This document shows positions 10,146-21,549 of a DNA stretch of 64,000 bases, one piece after another (within the stretch, counting starts at the first letter, position 1; the number at the start of each line of letters is the position of its first letter). The DNA is taken from NCBI RefSeq assembly GCF_028502605.1, contig NC_079237.1:3596001-3660000 (forward strand). Direction: 5' to 3'. Under the pieces are notes generated by a model. It worked only from the letters and a program-made list of their open reading frames with translations, was not told where the DNA came from and ran no database searches. Origin of the DNA: Trichoderma breve (taxonomy: Eukaryota; Ascomycota; Sordariomycetes; Hypocreales; Hypocreaceae). Both the position numbers and the translations under genes were made by a program.

Positions 10146-12681
10146 TCAGTTGGCGTCGCCTTGCGGCTGCGGCGGCGGCGGCTGTTGTTGTTGCGCCTGC
10201 TGGTCCGGCGTCGTGCTCGTTGGCTGATGCATAGTCACCGTGCTGGCACCTGTAGAGGGCCCTGCCGTTGCTGAATTGCCCTGTCGAGAGACAGAGGGCT
10301 GCGATAGGCCCGCGATACTGGCATGGAAACTCTGAGCATTAGGAACCACCATGTTGGCGGAGCTCAAGGGAACGACAAAGTTGGGAAACGACCTAGTTCT
10401 GATAGTGCCTGTGGTCTCGTCAAAGAGCTCTGCTGCTGCAGCCGGCCCGTATTGCTGGGTAAGCATGTTGGTGAGAAAGTTGGACGACGAGTTGATAGTA
10501 GGTGGCTCGATCGGAGGAGGTACGGGAGGCACCTGATTGGCATCACCAGGGGCTTGCTGAGGCTGCAGGTGGAAAGGCAGATTCTGAGCCTGCACGTCTA
10601 CAACCATTTCACTTGCGTCCAATCCCTCAAAGTCATTATCTTCGTAGGCCATGTCATCGTCAAAACCCTCGCCTTCGGTGGTTTGGATTGGGGGTATTCC
10701 GCCGGCTCGGGCGCGCTGCCCTGCTCTCATCATGCGGCCAGCATGTCGTTGATAGAAGCTGTCTCGAAGGTCTTCAAATTGCGGTGCAGTGTTCAGGTAC
10801 TCGCGGAACTTGGACACCATGTTTCCGGAAAAGACACAGAAGACGTCCCGCTGATGTTGCGTAAACTCTGTTGCTATGTCAGTATGTGATCATTGGTCAA
10901 TGGAAACGAGGTAGAGAAAAGAAGGACGAGACTAACCAGCCGGTGCTGCTCTGCAAAAGGGCTGGAATTCGTCTCGTTGGAATGCCGCCACTCCAGTCAA
11001 GCTGAGATGGGTAAGACGGGGGCACGAGTTGAGTAGTCTCATGATGCTCTATACTTCATGTTAGTCGCTTGTCTGTACTCCCTCCGAGGAAGAAAACCAT
11101 ACCTTGAGAGTCAGGTTGACGCAGTAGCTGAGGTGGACTCGCTCCAAGCTTGGGGCGAAATACTCGCCGCCCAAAAACATTCCGTTGGCGTCTCTCCTGA
11201 CCCGCGGACGATATGCCGCCTCAGCAAGCGCAAAGACGGATTCGTCTGTAATGCTGCTACACTTGACCAAGCCAATGCGCTTGAGCTTGGGCAGCCCGGC
11301 GAGGCATCTGACGGACGCATCAGTGAGGAGCGTGCAGCATCCCAAATCAATGTAACGGATACGGTTGCAGCTTCGCACCAGGCGAATGACGCCCTCATCG
11401 GTAATCTGGCTACAGTGGCCGAGGTGGACATAGTGGAGGTTCTTGCCGAGCTTGGCAATGGAGTGGATGGCAGCATCCGTGATGTTGCGGCACTTGGAGA
11501 GAAGCAGGTTTCGCAGGCGAGGGGCAGCGTCGATAATCTTGCCAACGGCGGCGTCGGTGAGGCGGCTGCAGGACGTCAAGTCGAGGATCCGCAGGTGCTC
11601 ATAGACTTGGGTCGGCGGCAGGGAGAGGAAGGCGTCGTCGTCAATCAGCTCGCAGTTGGCCAATCTGAGCTCGCGGAGACTGTTTCCCTTGGACAGGAGA
11701 GATGTGATGGGGCCATTTCCAATCTGGACGCACTGGTGAAGATCGATTTCCAGGATGTTTGGGCAGTGCTCCGCAAAGGCAAGCACCGCGTTGTCACGCA
11801 GCTGAACACATTCGTTCAATTTAAGCTTAAAGAGAAGAGTGACAGTTAGCCAGCTTGTCAAAGAGAGTGGATTGAATGGAGACGGGTGGCGGGGATTAAG
11901 ATATAAAGTTGTGTCAAGTCCACAATACATGCCAAAGAAGAAAGTAAAAAACACTCACTCTCTTGATATATCTGCAGCTTTGGGCCAGGGTAAGCATGCT
12001 TTCGTTAGAGATGTTCTCGCAGCCCGAGATGTTGAGGCCCTGCAGACGCTTGCAGTGGGTTGCAATGGCGTTAATGGAGCGCTCGGTAATGTGCTTGTCG
12101 TTGGAAATGTCGAGGGCCAGCAGTGACGAGCTGTTCTCGACGAGGGCAATGAGACCAGTGTCAGTCAGACCTCGACAGTTGGTCAACGTCAGGCGCTCGA
12201 CCCTGGTGCAAACGGAGAGGGGCATGACGCTGCCATCGTTGACCTTGTCGGCCAGAGCGGCGAGGTTGAGGCGCTTGATGAAGTCGCGGTAGTGGAAATA
12301 CGGATGCTCCAGACCGAGCGTCTGACAAATGCTGTGGTGGTTCTTCCAGTTGGAGCATGCGGGCCGATGCCACAGCAAGTCAACAGCGTTTCTAGCCCAT
12401 CGCTTGGACACGAGCATGCAGTGGTACAGGTCCGAGGTGGAGCTCAGCTTGGAGAAGACGCCGATGAGGATTTCGTTGGGCAGCCGGTTGACGGGCGGCC
12501 AGCACGAGTCGTCGACTTGCATGTCTTGGAAGTTGGGGACGCCGAGCGAGGACTGGGAGTCGTTGGCACCGAGGAAGAAGTCGGACTCTTCGTTGTCGGC
12601 TGGGGCGGGCGAGTTTGTGGATGAAGAGGACCGAGAGTCCTCTCGCCCAGAGCTTCCAGCACCAGACGTTATTGTAGCCAT
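10146..12681 (-). CDS. grr1: SCF E3 ligase F-box/LRR protein Grr1
   Basis: Four minus-strand exons (11959-12681, 11103-11825, 10937-11048, 10146-10867) join in frame to 759 residues. An acidic, Ser-rich N-terminus precedes an F-box near residues 65-110 (PVNRLPNEILIGVFSKL...). About a dozen Cys-containing leucine-rich repeats follow (for example LTLTNCRGLTDTGL, LNISGCENISNESM, LRILDLTSCSRLTDAAV, VHLGHCSQITDEGV). The segment LTHLSLTGVAAFQRDEFQPFCR and the block around HQRDVFCVFSG are conserved in fungal Grr1 homologues. Grr1 recruits phosphorylated substrates such as G1 cyclins and nutrient-signalling regulators to the Skp1-cullin-F-box ligase. The C-terminal 150 residues are Gln/Pro/Ser rich and end in a polyQ-polyP stretch. 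Confidence 0.93.
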
Positions 12682-13616
12682 GGTGATGTTTTGGGCTGGG
12701 CGGGCAGACGGCCGCTACGTGTCGGGCTCAAGGACAGCTGCAAGGGAGAGCTTGTCGTGGTCGTGGTGATGACGGTGTTGCTGGATTTCTCGGTGCTATC
12801 GATCGGGCGTCGGCTCGGGAGGTTCTTGATCGTGACCGTGATGGGAAGAAAAAGAACAAAATGAAATCGAGAACGGAAGGAAAAGGGCAGCCGTGATGAG
12901 AGCCCAAGAAGAAGTGAGCGGATGGTGAAAAGAGGGACGCCTTCTAAAGGGGGGGAAGAAGGAGAAGAGAGACAGAGAGGCTGTCCCGTCCCGTCGAGCC
13001 CAGGCTTTCAGGCCTTGCGGGCTGTATTTGGTCTGGCACCAGAGACACGACCAGGGATACTGACTGCGTCTGTATGTCTCAGCGGGCGTTCCGAAAAGGC
13101 TCAGCGGTGGGAGTTGGATGACGTCGGTTTGTGGTATTCAGTATTCAGCTCAGGGCTGAAACGAGTCGCGGGGGAGAGGCTGGCGATGGCGGGTGGTGAT
13201 GAAAAGAGCTGCTACAAACAAAGCAGAGGCAGAGGCTAGAAGCAGGACAGAAGAAGGAAGAAGAAGAGCAGCAGACGGACGGCAAGGGCCCGAAATGAAA
13301 GGGGCTGCAGTGCGTGTGTTGCTGCAAGATGGATGGTTGGTCTGCGGGTTGAGGCTGGCGATGGCCTGGTCAGCAGAGAAGGCGGCAGAAACCCAAGGCG
13401 GAGGCCAGGACGGTCCGCGTGGGGGCTTTGAGGCACCTGAGATCGGGGGCTAAAGGGCGCTTTGGACGCTGTAAGTTGATGCCGCTAGCAGCCAGAGGCG
13501 CTGTGCTAGCGCTGCGTAAACGAGCTACAGGTGATTATGCTTGCTGTCAAAGGCGTGTTGGGTCCATGTTAACCTTACAAACTTTCACTGATTGAAGTGA
13601 CGGTAAGCGTGCGCCG

Positions 13617-13636
13617 TACCTGTACCTGTACCTGTA
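13617..13636. repeat. Short TACCTG microsatellite
   Basis: The hexamer TACCTG is repeated just over three times in tandem. Related TACCTG copies occur again near 14580. It is a simple repeat with no evident role. Confidence 0.7.
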
Positions 13637-14796
13637 ATAATGACGGGCTTGTGCCTGTAATACTGCCCAGTGATGAGTCGATCATGCAGCAAGCAAGTCA
13701 GACGGTCATTTCATTCACTAAGACACCAGCACAGCTTAATGAGTACAGGTAGCTGCAAATCAACGGGCGTCAATACTTGAACAGCGAGACATTGGAGGCG
13801 CCCAAGTACTGTACTGCACTACTACTAATGTCACAGCTGCAAGACTTCGATCAATTCCACGCTTCATGTCACCGTCACAGTCACAGCTCCCCCTCACTTC
13901 ACACTTCACGCTTCCAACTTCCACTGCCAACTTTTCCTCTCCCCCTCCTTTCCTCGTTTCAGCCCGCAAAGTATAGCAGTAGGGCTTATTTAAAATACGA
14001 ATCCCCGAAAAAGAAAAAAGGAAAAAAAAAAAAAAGCAATAGCAAGAAAACAACTGGCCCGGCGACTTTTGCTCCCACTGCAGGTTTTAAAGCAAAAGTC
14101 ACATTAAGTACCGCTACCTTTTACAAAGCACAGTCGCATCAAATCGAATCAAATCACCCGCTCCTCCACTCCCTTATTAGCGGCCGTCCCCGCGCTTCCA
14201 ACAACCAAGGAAATGTTCATACAAAGTACCCGCTACCTTGCCGCCCAGCTGCACGCAGCGACAAATCCTAAGTCACCGGTTCGCCCGCTGCCGCGCACCG
14301 CACGTGATGCCCGATTTGTGACAGCCATTGCAAGCTGCAGCTGATCCATCGGCCCTTAGGACAAGATGCACATTGGCCCATTGCACATGATCTGCTTTTG
14401 CTCAATCGGTGATGATGATGCATGAGCATTTGTGAGAAGTGAGAGCTGTTATTCTGCCCTTTATTTGCCTTTGTATTCGGGCTTCTTTTTTGTCAACGGG
14501 GACGTGGCTGTAGGCAATAATTATGCTTGCGGTCTTAGACTAGAATGACAGCACAGTTGGCACCTCTGGCAAGTAGAGGTACCTGTACCTCGTCGTCACA
14601 TGCTTTATAATTCACCTCAGTCATGACCCAGTCGCTGCCCAAGCGCAAGATGCAACCCCTTACATCGAGGCCTTATCGAAAGCGTGTACATGTACTCGTA
14701 CTCACTCGGTGCTGAAAGCAGTAACAGCTCAAATGCCGCCATCAGTCACCGCGTGGAATTGATCCCCATCTAGACAATACATGCGCCGTGATATTT

Positions 14797-14992
14797 TACT
14801 TTGTTTTATTACTTGATGCTATTACCGCAGTTATTGCTGTTGCAAGTACTAATACTAGGAACAATGAGAATTAACAAGAGTCATGAGTGCCAGACATTAA
14901 GGTTTGTTGTATACAGACGCAGACTTGAGCTTCAACTTCAAACTCACCTCAGCCCTGCTGTTCCAAAAACATCACTTGCTGGGATAATGCAT
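14797..14992. repeat. Imperfect duplicate of the agl2 3' end and 3' UTR
   Basis: Bases 14806-14868 resemble 15012-15074: both read TTTTATTA.TTGATGCTATT, then GCAGTTATTGCTGTTGCAAG and CTAATACTAGGAACAATG. Further on, 14958-14975 (CTGTTCCAAAAACATCAC) resembles the agl2 stop-codon region at 15130-15147 (CTTCTCCAAAAACACCAC). The copy lies just downstream of agl2 on its strand. It looks like a decayed tandem duplication of the gene's tail. Confidence 0.65.
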
Positions 14993-15122
14993 GCATAATC
15001 GTATTTATTCGGTTTTATTAATTGATGCTATTGCTGCAGTTATTGCTGTTGCAAGGGCTAATACTAGGAACAATGTAAAATAATAATACTACTAGAGTCT
15101 CAAGTCCCAGACAGCTTCACTT

Positions 15123-17501
15123 TCATTGCTTCTCCAAAAACACCACCTTGCTGTCAAAGTCCCCATTAAACTGATACTGCAACCCAATATTCATCAACGT
15201 CGCCCCCGAAAACGTCTGATTCCCATCAATCTTGTACTTGGCTCCCGCATCCAAGCCCTGCAGCCGCAGCACCGGCCACGCGTTATTGATATTGGCCTTG
15301 ATCTGGAAGTAAAACAAGACCGCCTGGCTGCCGTCCTCCGAGATGAACAATGCAGCCGGCCAGTTGGACTCCTCCGGCAGGCTCAGTCGCCACATGTCGC
15401 CCTTGACCACAATGGGATTCACTTTCTCTGCCAGCGCAATAATGTCTGGGATCTGCGCCTTGTCGTCGTCCGGCATCTTAGCCGGGTTGAGCTCGAAGCC
15501 AAACGACCCTCCCATCATGGCAACATGGGCGCGGAAGGTGATGGACGTTGTGCGTGAAGTCTGGCCGTTGGGCACAGCAGAGACGTGGGCGCCCATGGCT
15601 GATGGCGGATACACCAGCGAGGTGCCAAACTGGATAGAGATGCGCTCGACGGCATCCGTGTCGTCAGACGTCCAGATGTGTGGGAAATACTGCAGCACAC
15701 CAGGGTCGAATCGGCCTCCTCCAGATGCGCATCCCTCCCACCGCACGTTGGGGAACCGCGTCGACAGCGTATCAAAGACGCGGTACAGGCCGAGCATGTA
15801 AGCGTAGTCGAGCCCGGGGTAAGGCGCCTCGTGGATGCCGCGGTTGTTGTCCCACTTGACGTAGGAGATGCTGGCGTTGCCGAGAATGTTGGACAGCGAT
15901 TCGATGATAAAGTCCTGCACTTCGGGGAGAGCCACGTTGAGCACCAGCTGGTTTCTCGTCAAGGTGCGAGGGTACGACCCGGCGTGGATCGCCCAGTCGG
16001 GATGCTCGTGATACAGACTCGAGTTGGGGTTGACCATTTCTGGCTCAAACCACAGGCCAAACTGCAAATGATCGGAGGAATTAGCAACCTTGAGCTTCGT
16101 CACGTTGGCGATAAAGTCTGGCAACCCCTGGGGGAACCTCTTAGGATTCGCCTCCCAGTCTCCGAGACCAGCATTGTCAGTTATGCGAGGGTACTTGACG
16201 CCAAACCAGCCGTCGTCGAGGACAAACAGCTTGACGCCCAGATCAGCAGACTCCTGAGCCAGGTGCAGAATCGTGGTGTCGTTGTAATCGAACCCGAGGC
16301 CCTCCCAGCTGTTGAGCAGGACGGGGTGCATCTGCGTCGCAAACTTGCTCTTGATGAGATGCTTGCGGTAGAGACTGTGAAACTTTCTTGACATTCCACC
16401 AACACCCGTGTTCGAAAATACGGCAACGGCTTCGGGGGTGGAAAATGTCTCGCCTGGTGCAAGTGGCCAAGATAGCTGGTAGGGGTTGACACCAAGAGCA
16501 GCACGCGTAAGACCCTGAGAAGCCTTTTCAACTTCGACAGAGAATGAGCCAGTGTAAACGAGAGAGAAGCCCCAAGCCTCGCCCTGTGACTCGGTCGTCG
16601 AGGGCGTAATGAGCGAAAAGAATGGGTTGTGCAGATGGGAGGAGTAGCCAGTCGTGCTCCCAAAGCTATACACGAGCAGGCATCATGTCAGTAAAATCAG
16701 GTATACCGTCAAGTAGATATGAGTCTTACCCCTGAGTACCGTAGTTGACGTTACGACGCACTCGCATCCCCTCGCGAGCCCAGTCTCCCTTCAGCTCCAG
16801 CATGTCCAGCTCTTCGTACGGCAGGTCGACACTCAAACTGGCAAGCTTCTCAATAGTAATGTTCCCCTTGCCCTTGTTGGTAATATTGACACTGCGCACA
16901 ATGGCATCGTACTTGGGAAAGATGGAGTATGTCAAGTCCGCCGCCACGGAGCTGTAGTTATCGTACATGTGCACAACCAGCGTCGACACATCCCCAGCAT
17001 CGCCAAAAGTCGAGGGCAGGCCGTGCAGCGCGGGCTTGCCCTTGACAACGTTATGCGACAGGTACTTGAACTCGCTGACCGTGTAGCCCGCCGCCTGCTT
17101 GATGTGCACCGCGGGAGTGCGAAAGTCGCCGCGGCCCAGGTCGGGGAACTCGCGGCGCTGCCGGCCGATGAGGTCGACCCAGCCCTGGATGGGGCCGATG
17201 ATGGGAGGGAAGACGCCGTCCTCGGTGGCTGGGCCGCCGAAATGGTCGCCGATGAGGTCGTTGGAGTCCTCGTCGACGTGGAAGCGGTACGAGACGTTGT
17301 CTCCGTTGAGAGCAAACGATTTACCAGAGACGGAAATGGCTACATGTTATCCATCCATGTTAGTGACTGGCATTGATCGGGTCAAGTCAAAGAGACCGAG
17401 GAACAGATATACTCACGACTTGCTGCGCCAACTGATGCCACCAATCCCGCAGTCACTGCGAGAACGGCCGCCAGCCGGCTTGGAGAATGAGAGCCAAGCA
17501 T
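15123..17501 (-). CDS. agl2: Secreted GH36 alpha-galactosidase
   Basis: Three exons (17417-17501, 16730-17339, 15123-16665) join in frame to 745 residues. The N-terminus [26 protein letters not shown] is a signal peptide. An N-terminal beta-sandwich (about 30-330) is followed by the (beta/alpha)8 barrel with [19 protein letters not shown], the YVKWDNNR motif with the nucleophile Asp near residue 504, CASGGGRFD, and [10 protein letters not shown] with the acid/base Asp near 566. These are hallmarks of fungal GH36 enzymes that release terminal alpha-galactose from raffinose-type sugars and galactomannan side chains. Many N-x-S/T sites fit a secreted glycoprotein. The length is essentially that of Trichoderma AGLII. 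Transcription is presumably controlled by carbon source, but I did not establish sites. Confidence 0.94.
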
Positions 17502-19236
17502 CGTCAAGTCCAGTCCAACCAATCCCAGAGCTCAGGGCCAAACTGTCACTGTGCTGGAACAAGGTCACCGCCTTGGATCCTCAACTCAAGGGGGGAGAGT
17601 AAGAGAGTCAGGCACGGCCATCTTATTTATACCTACTCGTCCCCCCGTTGTCGTGACACCCCGTCGAACTGAGAGAGATCCGGCCCAGTCCCCCGGTTAC
17701 TGATCAGCAACACTCCTTCCGCAGTCAATGGCACGATGGATCTGCTTTCGTGTCTCCCGCTCTTTCTCCTCATGTTGGTGCCTCGTCATACTTCATACAT
17801 ACATACATGGACTAAGACTCGGGCCATTCACACCAGCGGAGTGCCGGCAACTCGGTTCCACCACATGCAATTCGACCCTCATCCAAGCTTCTTCAAATGC
17901 CTACTTTCATGCTTGTCTCTCCACACGCCAACCAAACGGGCCTCCGGCTTCCCTTTTGCGCACCAATCTAATTGTCCCCAGCTTCTCCGGAGCCCGCAAG
18001 GCCCCTTGGCCCCATCCATTGAATATGAGGTCATTGGAGCGGCCGAGCAGATGCGGGGACTGCCGTTGGCCGGAGCTCCAGGACTGCAGTTGTGCTTCCC
18101 CATAAAATGAGGGCCGATGTGACTCTATCTGGGTGACGATCGACAGTTTTTGGCATTGGCAAAGGTGGAGGATTGTATGGGGAAATCCGAATAAATACCC
18201 GACGGGAAGGTGTGGTGAAGATCAGTTGATTTTTTGAATTCTGTTTATGGAATTGGAATTGGGCAAGGGTTGCGAGAATGGAGTTGTGGTGTGTTGAAGG
18301 TTCGAGGTTGGTGAGGTGCAGTTGCGGTTGCGGGGGTTACAAGCAGATAGCGGCGATGCTCTGTGCACGTCGCTAGAGAGGTCAAAAGCTGTTAAAACAT
18401 CCATACACTCATCATAATAAGAAGAATTCAAAGGAAATGATGTCGGCGTGAAATTTCTGCCCGAAATTACATTTTTTTTTTTCCTCTCTGAATTCTGCGA
18501 CGGTCTACATTGGATGCCAGCAAATTTGATAGACGCCAATTTAGACTTGTCGTCGTGTATATATATGTAGCTATGATCGTGGAATTGACAGACACAAGTC
18601 ATTGGGTTCACAATGATATAGAACTTGAGCTCTATACAAGAGTATTTTAACTTCTACAAAGTCAATCTGATAATGATCTGCCTTGTATGACTCGTATGAT
18701 TAATCTACCTATCGCTTCAACTGCGTACCTTGACAATCATGCAAACAAGATGCAATGCAACGCAAGATGGGGAGGTTCGCGGTCATGGTCTACGCTGTTT
18801 GCAGAAATGATCTACTCGAATGATCAGCTGAATACTTCCATTGGTTACTAGACATCTTTATTGCACAATATGGCAATCAGCGCATCCATAAATTGGGAGG
18901 CCTACAAATCCTCCCATAATTCCATGCATGTGGAGATTATCAGGACGACGGAATATGAGGTGGTCGGAAGCGTCAGCCGCATGATGTCACGAATTATTAT
19001 TTTCATAGATGATAAAAGGAAACGGCAGCCTTTATTGACATATCAAAACGTGTGTAGGCTTGAACCATCAAATGTATATATGGAGTATAAGTGGCTTGGA
19101 ATGCAAGCAAAACTTTCTCCGCTTCTACCATCATCCAGACACATTAGTAACACGAGATAAAGAATGATCATAAATAAGACCAAAAGCCTTTATAATTTAC
19201 ACAAGAAATATTCCGCCAGTTTCCATTAGTGTCCCG
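17502..19236. other. Intergenic region, agl2 promoter and upstream of trefoil gene 1
   Basis: 17502-17780 is the agl2 upstream region, with a TTATTTATAC TATA-like element near 17620 and several C-runs. 18.1-19.2 kb turns AT-rich. ORFs at 17.7-18.1 and 18.86-19.16 kb lack motifs. The last 150 bases are the left part of the duplicated unit described at 19096-21430. No gene seen. Confidence 0.5.
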
Positions 19237-20079
19237 ATGACCGACGAAAGAGACAACTCCGACAGTGACTGGGAACATTTACAAACCATGTGTAAAGACA
19301 CACCACCGACAGAGAAGGGCGATACCGTCCAGAATGAGATTGGCGAATCTGGCAATAATTCTGATGAAAAGAAAAAAGGCGAACCACCCCAAGAGAAGAA
19401 TGCCAAAGTAGAAGAGAACAAAACACCATCCGAGGACCATGTCAAAGCGGACAAGGATAGCACACCTCAAGACAAGCCTATCGAAAAAAAGGATAAATGT
19501 CCTCACAACAGTTCTGTCAAGGGCAAAGACGATAAGTCATCTCACGACCATCATAACAAAAAGGAAGAGAGCAAACCACCTCAGGATGATCTTGTCAAAG
19601 CAAAACAACTTGCCAACCCCCCAGAAAACCATCCTATCCCCGGAAAATCATGCATCATTGCAACCAGAACCAAGCCACCACGATTCTACGTCCTTAAGAA
19701 CGGACAGCCGGAATTTTTAGCTAAACCTATCCTAAGCGGTGGCCACATCTGGAACACTGAGGAAAAGGACGGCTGGTTGAGCTTTCGTAATGAGACCTCT
19801 GGTACTTGTCTAGGCCAAAATAAAGAAGGCAAAGTCGAAGCGACGCAGAAGCAACCTAAACAACAAGAACGCTTCACTGCAAGAAGGAAAGAGAATGGTG
19901 GATACGTGTTATTCGTTCTCCAGGAGACAGCGCTATTAGGGGTGGCCATCTCGGAGGATGGCCAATCTTTAGTATTGCAAAAGGGCGAGGGGGAGGCTTT
20001 GGATTTCATCGATTCCAAGTACTTGGACGGTCCTATGTCCCTCAAGTATCCCAACATGCCAGCGCAGAAGTTACGATAA
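19237..20079 (+). CDS. Beta-trefoil-like protein with charged repeat linker (paralogue 1)
   Basis: This single exon encodes 280 residues. Residues 1-130 are highly charged and disordered, with six or seven degenerate 12-14 residue units (SEDHVKADKDST, QDDLVKAKQLANP). Residues from about 133 (HPIPGKSCIIATRTKPPRFYVLKNG) to 275 form a compact domain with WLSFRNETSGTCLGQN, NGGYVLFVL, VAISEDGQSLVLQ and LDFIDSKYL. The pattern G-W-x-x-F-x-N-x-x-S-G-x-x-L-G is common in uncharacterised Sordariomycete proteins and looks like a fascin-type beta-trefoil, a fold that usually binds carbohydrate or protein. There is no signal peptide or membrane segment, so it is probably cytosolic. Function is unknown. 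The next gene downstream is its paralogue on the same strand. Confidence 0.72.
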   Translation: MTDERDNSDSDWEHLQTMCKDTPPTEKGDTVQNEIGESGNNSDEKKKGEPPQEKNAKVEENKTPSEDHVKADKDSTPQDKPIEKKDKCPHNSSVKGKDDKSSHDHHNKKEESKPPQDDLVKAKQLANPPENHPIPGKSCIIATRTKPPRFYVLKNGQPEFLAKPILSGGHIWNTEEKDGWLSFRNETSGTCLGQNKEGKVEATQKQPKQQERFTARRKENGGYVLFVLQETALLGVAISEDGQSLVLQKGEGEALDFIDSKYLDGPMSLKYPNMPAQKLR

Positions 20080-20593
20080 GGCTTACTATGTATTAATATG
20101 TGGTAATAAAAGATTATGGCCGCAAGATAGCTGCTACTCTGCGGATATATATACGTATTGACATCGGTTCCATGATACCATGAATAATTGCTTTCATATA
20201 TCATCAAAGCCAATGGCTGCATTTATTCAGATATTGAAATAAGGGAGAAAAAAGGAAGGGTTTAAACCTTTTAATCCAATTCACCAAGTTCTGCCTTCTA
20301 TAATCTGACCGCAAGGGTTGTCGTCACTCAACCCAATTCGCCACCACTTTTTGCAGTACTTATAGGTTTTAACTCTCACGGTTTAAATGCCAGTCAATTA
20401 TGTATAATCCAACAATGATGACAAAAATCAGCTTGTCAAAGGCAATTTGGGTTGGTTGGAATGCAAGTAAAACCTTCCCCTCATTCGGCTATCATCATCT
20501 ATGTGCATCAATAGAATAAAGCGATTGGGGATAATTATAAATAGAAAAGGACTATTCTTCGTAATTCTTCAATGACACATTCTATCGATCTAT
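20080..20593 (+). other. Spacer between the trefoil-like paralogues
   Basis: This 514-base AT-rich spacer holds the 3' end of copy 1 and the promoter of copy 2. Its right part repeats the region upstream of copy 1, including a TATAAATA-like element near 20538 that corresponds to CATAAATAAG near 19170. Confidence 0.6.
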
Positions 20594-21295
20594 ATGAGCA
20601 TACAGATGACCGACGAAAAGAGTAACTCCGACTTTGTTTGTGTAGATGGTGCCAGTTCTACAGACGGCTGCCCAACACCTTCAACTACCATGTCTGAAGA
20701 TATACCCATAAGAGAGAAGAAGGACGAATTCCTCGAGAATAAGAATGATTCATCTGACAGCAAGCCTGACAAAACAAAAGAGATCAATCCATCACACGAC
20801 AATCATGCCCACCACATAGAGCATCATCCCGTCCCGGGGAGAGTATTCATGATTCGGACCAGGGAAAAGCCACATCGCATCCTCAGCCTAAAACATGGAG
20901 AATTGAGATTCCGAGACCATCTTAACCCTTTTTGGGGCATCTACTGGTATTGTCATGAGAATGGCCACTGGCGGTTGTTTAGCAATACAGCCTCTGGCAC
21001 ATTCCTTGGTCATGATAGTTCAGGTAACGTTTTAGCAACGAAGCAATATTATGAAGAAGACGAATTCTTCGTTCCAATTAGGCAAGAAGGTGGCGGATAT
21101 ATTTTACATACGTTCCACCCTGACGAAAATAAACTACGGCAGGTGGCTATCGCGGAGGATGGGGATAAAGGCTACTTAAGAGAGCAAGAGGAGGGAGGGA
21201 CGCCGTTGGATTTTATTGATGACAAGTATGTACGCTATTCTGTATCCCTTAATTTTTCCGACACAGAAAGAGAGTATTTACTTGAGGAAGAGTGA
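20594..21295 (+). CDS. Beta-trefoil-like protein (paralogue 2)
   Basis: This single exon encodes 233 residues from 20594, or 229 from the ATG at 20606. By alignment with paralogue 1 (MTDE-x-x-NSD), the ATG at 20606 is the equivalent start. The charged linker is shorter and keeps one unit of the repeat. The domain from about residue 82 (HPVPGRVFMIRTREKPHRILSLKHG) contains HWRLFSNTASGTFLGHD, GGGYILHTF, VAIAEDGDKGYL and LDFIDDKYV, each matching copy 1 in order. Identity is only moderate, so the duplication is not recent. There is no signal peptide. Function is unknown; a ligand-binding trefoil is an inference from pattern. Confidence 0.72.
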   Translation: MSIQMTDEKSNSDFVCVDGASSTDGCPTPSTTMSEDIPIREKKDEFLENKNDSSDSKPDKTKEINPSHDNHAHHIEHHPVPGRVFMIRTREKPHRILSLKHGELRFRDHLNPFWGIYWYCHENGHWRLFSNTASGTFLGHDSSGNVLATKQYYEEDEFFVPIRQEGGGYILHTFHPDENKLRQVAIAEDGDKGYLREQEEGGTPLDFIDDKYVRYSVSLNFSDTEREYLLEEE

Positions 21296-21549
21296 GGTCT
21301 ATACTATGAAAAGCTAATACATCTCAATGAACACATATTCCTTTAAGGATATCACAATACAATGTTGAATGGGGTCAGATAAAATAAAGTGAATGCGACC
21401 GCGAGATTGTCGTTACTCTGCGGATATATGTATTGCGTGTCTGTATATAAATAACGGCCAATATATCATGATATGTCATCAGCATGCCTTGTAGAAAGAA
21501 AGGAAAAAACGCCACTCTATGTATATGCATTTTCGACGTATAACAGGCA

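Larger units (their letters stand above)
12682..15122. other. Intergenic region, grr1 leader and agl2 3' side
   Basis: No gene is supported in 2.44 kb. 12.84-13.28 kb is rich in purine tracts, consistent with a long CT-rich leader on the grr1 strand. 13617-13636 is a period-6 TACCTG microsatellite of about three units. 14.01-14.05 kb is an A-rich low-complexity run. The last 330 bases contain an imperfect direct repeat described separately. Confidence 0.5.
19096..21430 (+). repeat. Tandem segmental duplication, about 1.3 kb unit
   Basis: Both the genes and their flanks are repeated. TTGGAATGCAAG at 19096 recurs at 20456, followed in both by AARACYTTC and a CATCATC stretch. Downstream, ACTCTGCGGATATAT at 20136 recurs at 21415, preceded in both by a CCGC-AGAT tract. 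The two genes inside align from their first residues (MTDE) to a shared C-terminal domain. The spacing falls from 1360 to 1279 bases, which fits the shorter linker in copy 2. Confidence 0.8.

Noticed and set aside
11058..11849. 263-codon plus-strand ORF inside grr1
   Set aside because: It is antisense to the leucine-rich repeats, whose regular codons leave the opposite frame open. It has no motif of its own, while the minus strand joins cleanly into Grr1.
15678..16391. 237-codon plus-strand ORF opposite agl2
   Set aside because: The minus strand encodes intact GH36 catalytic motifs over the same bases.
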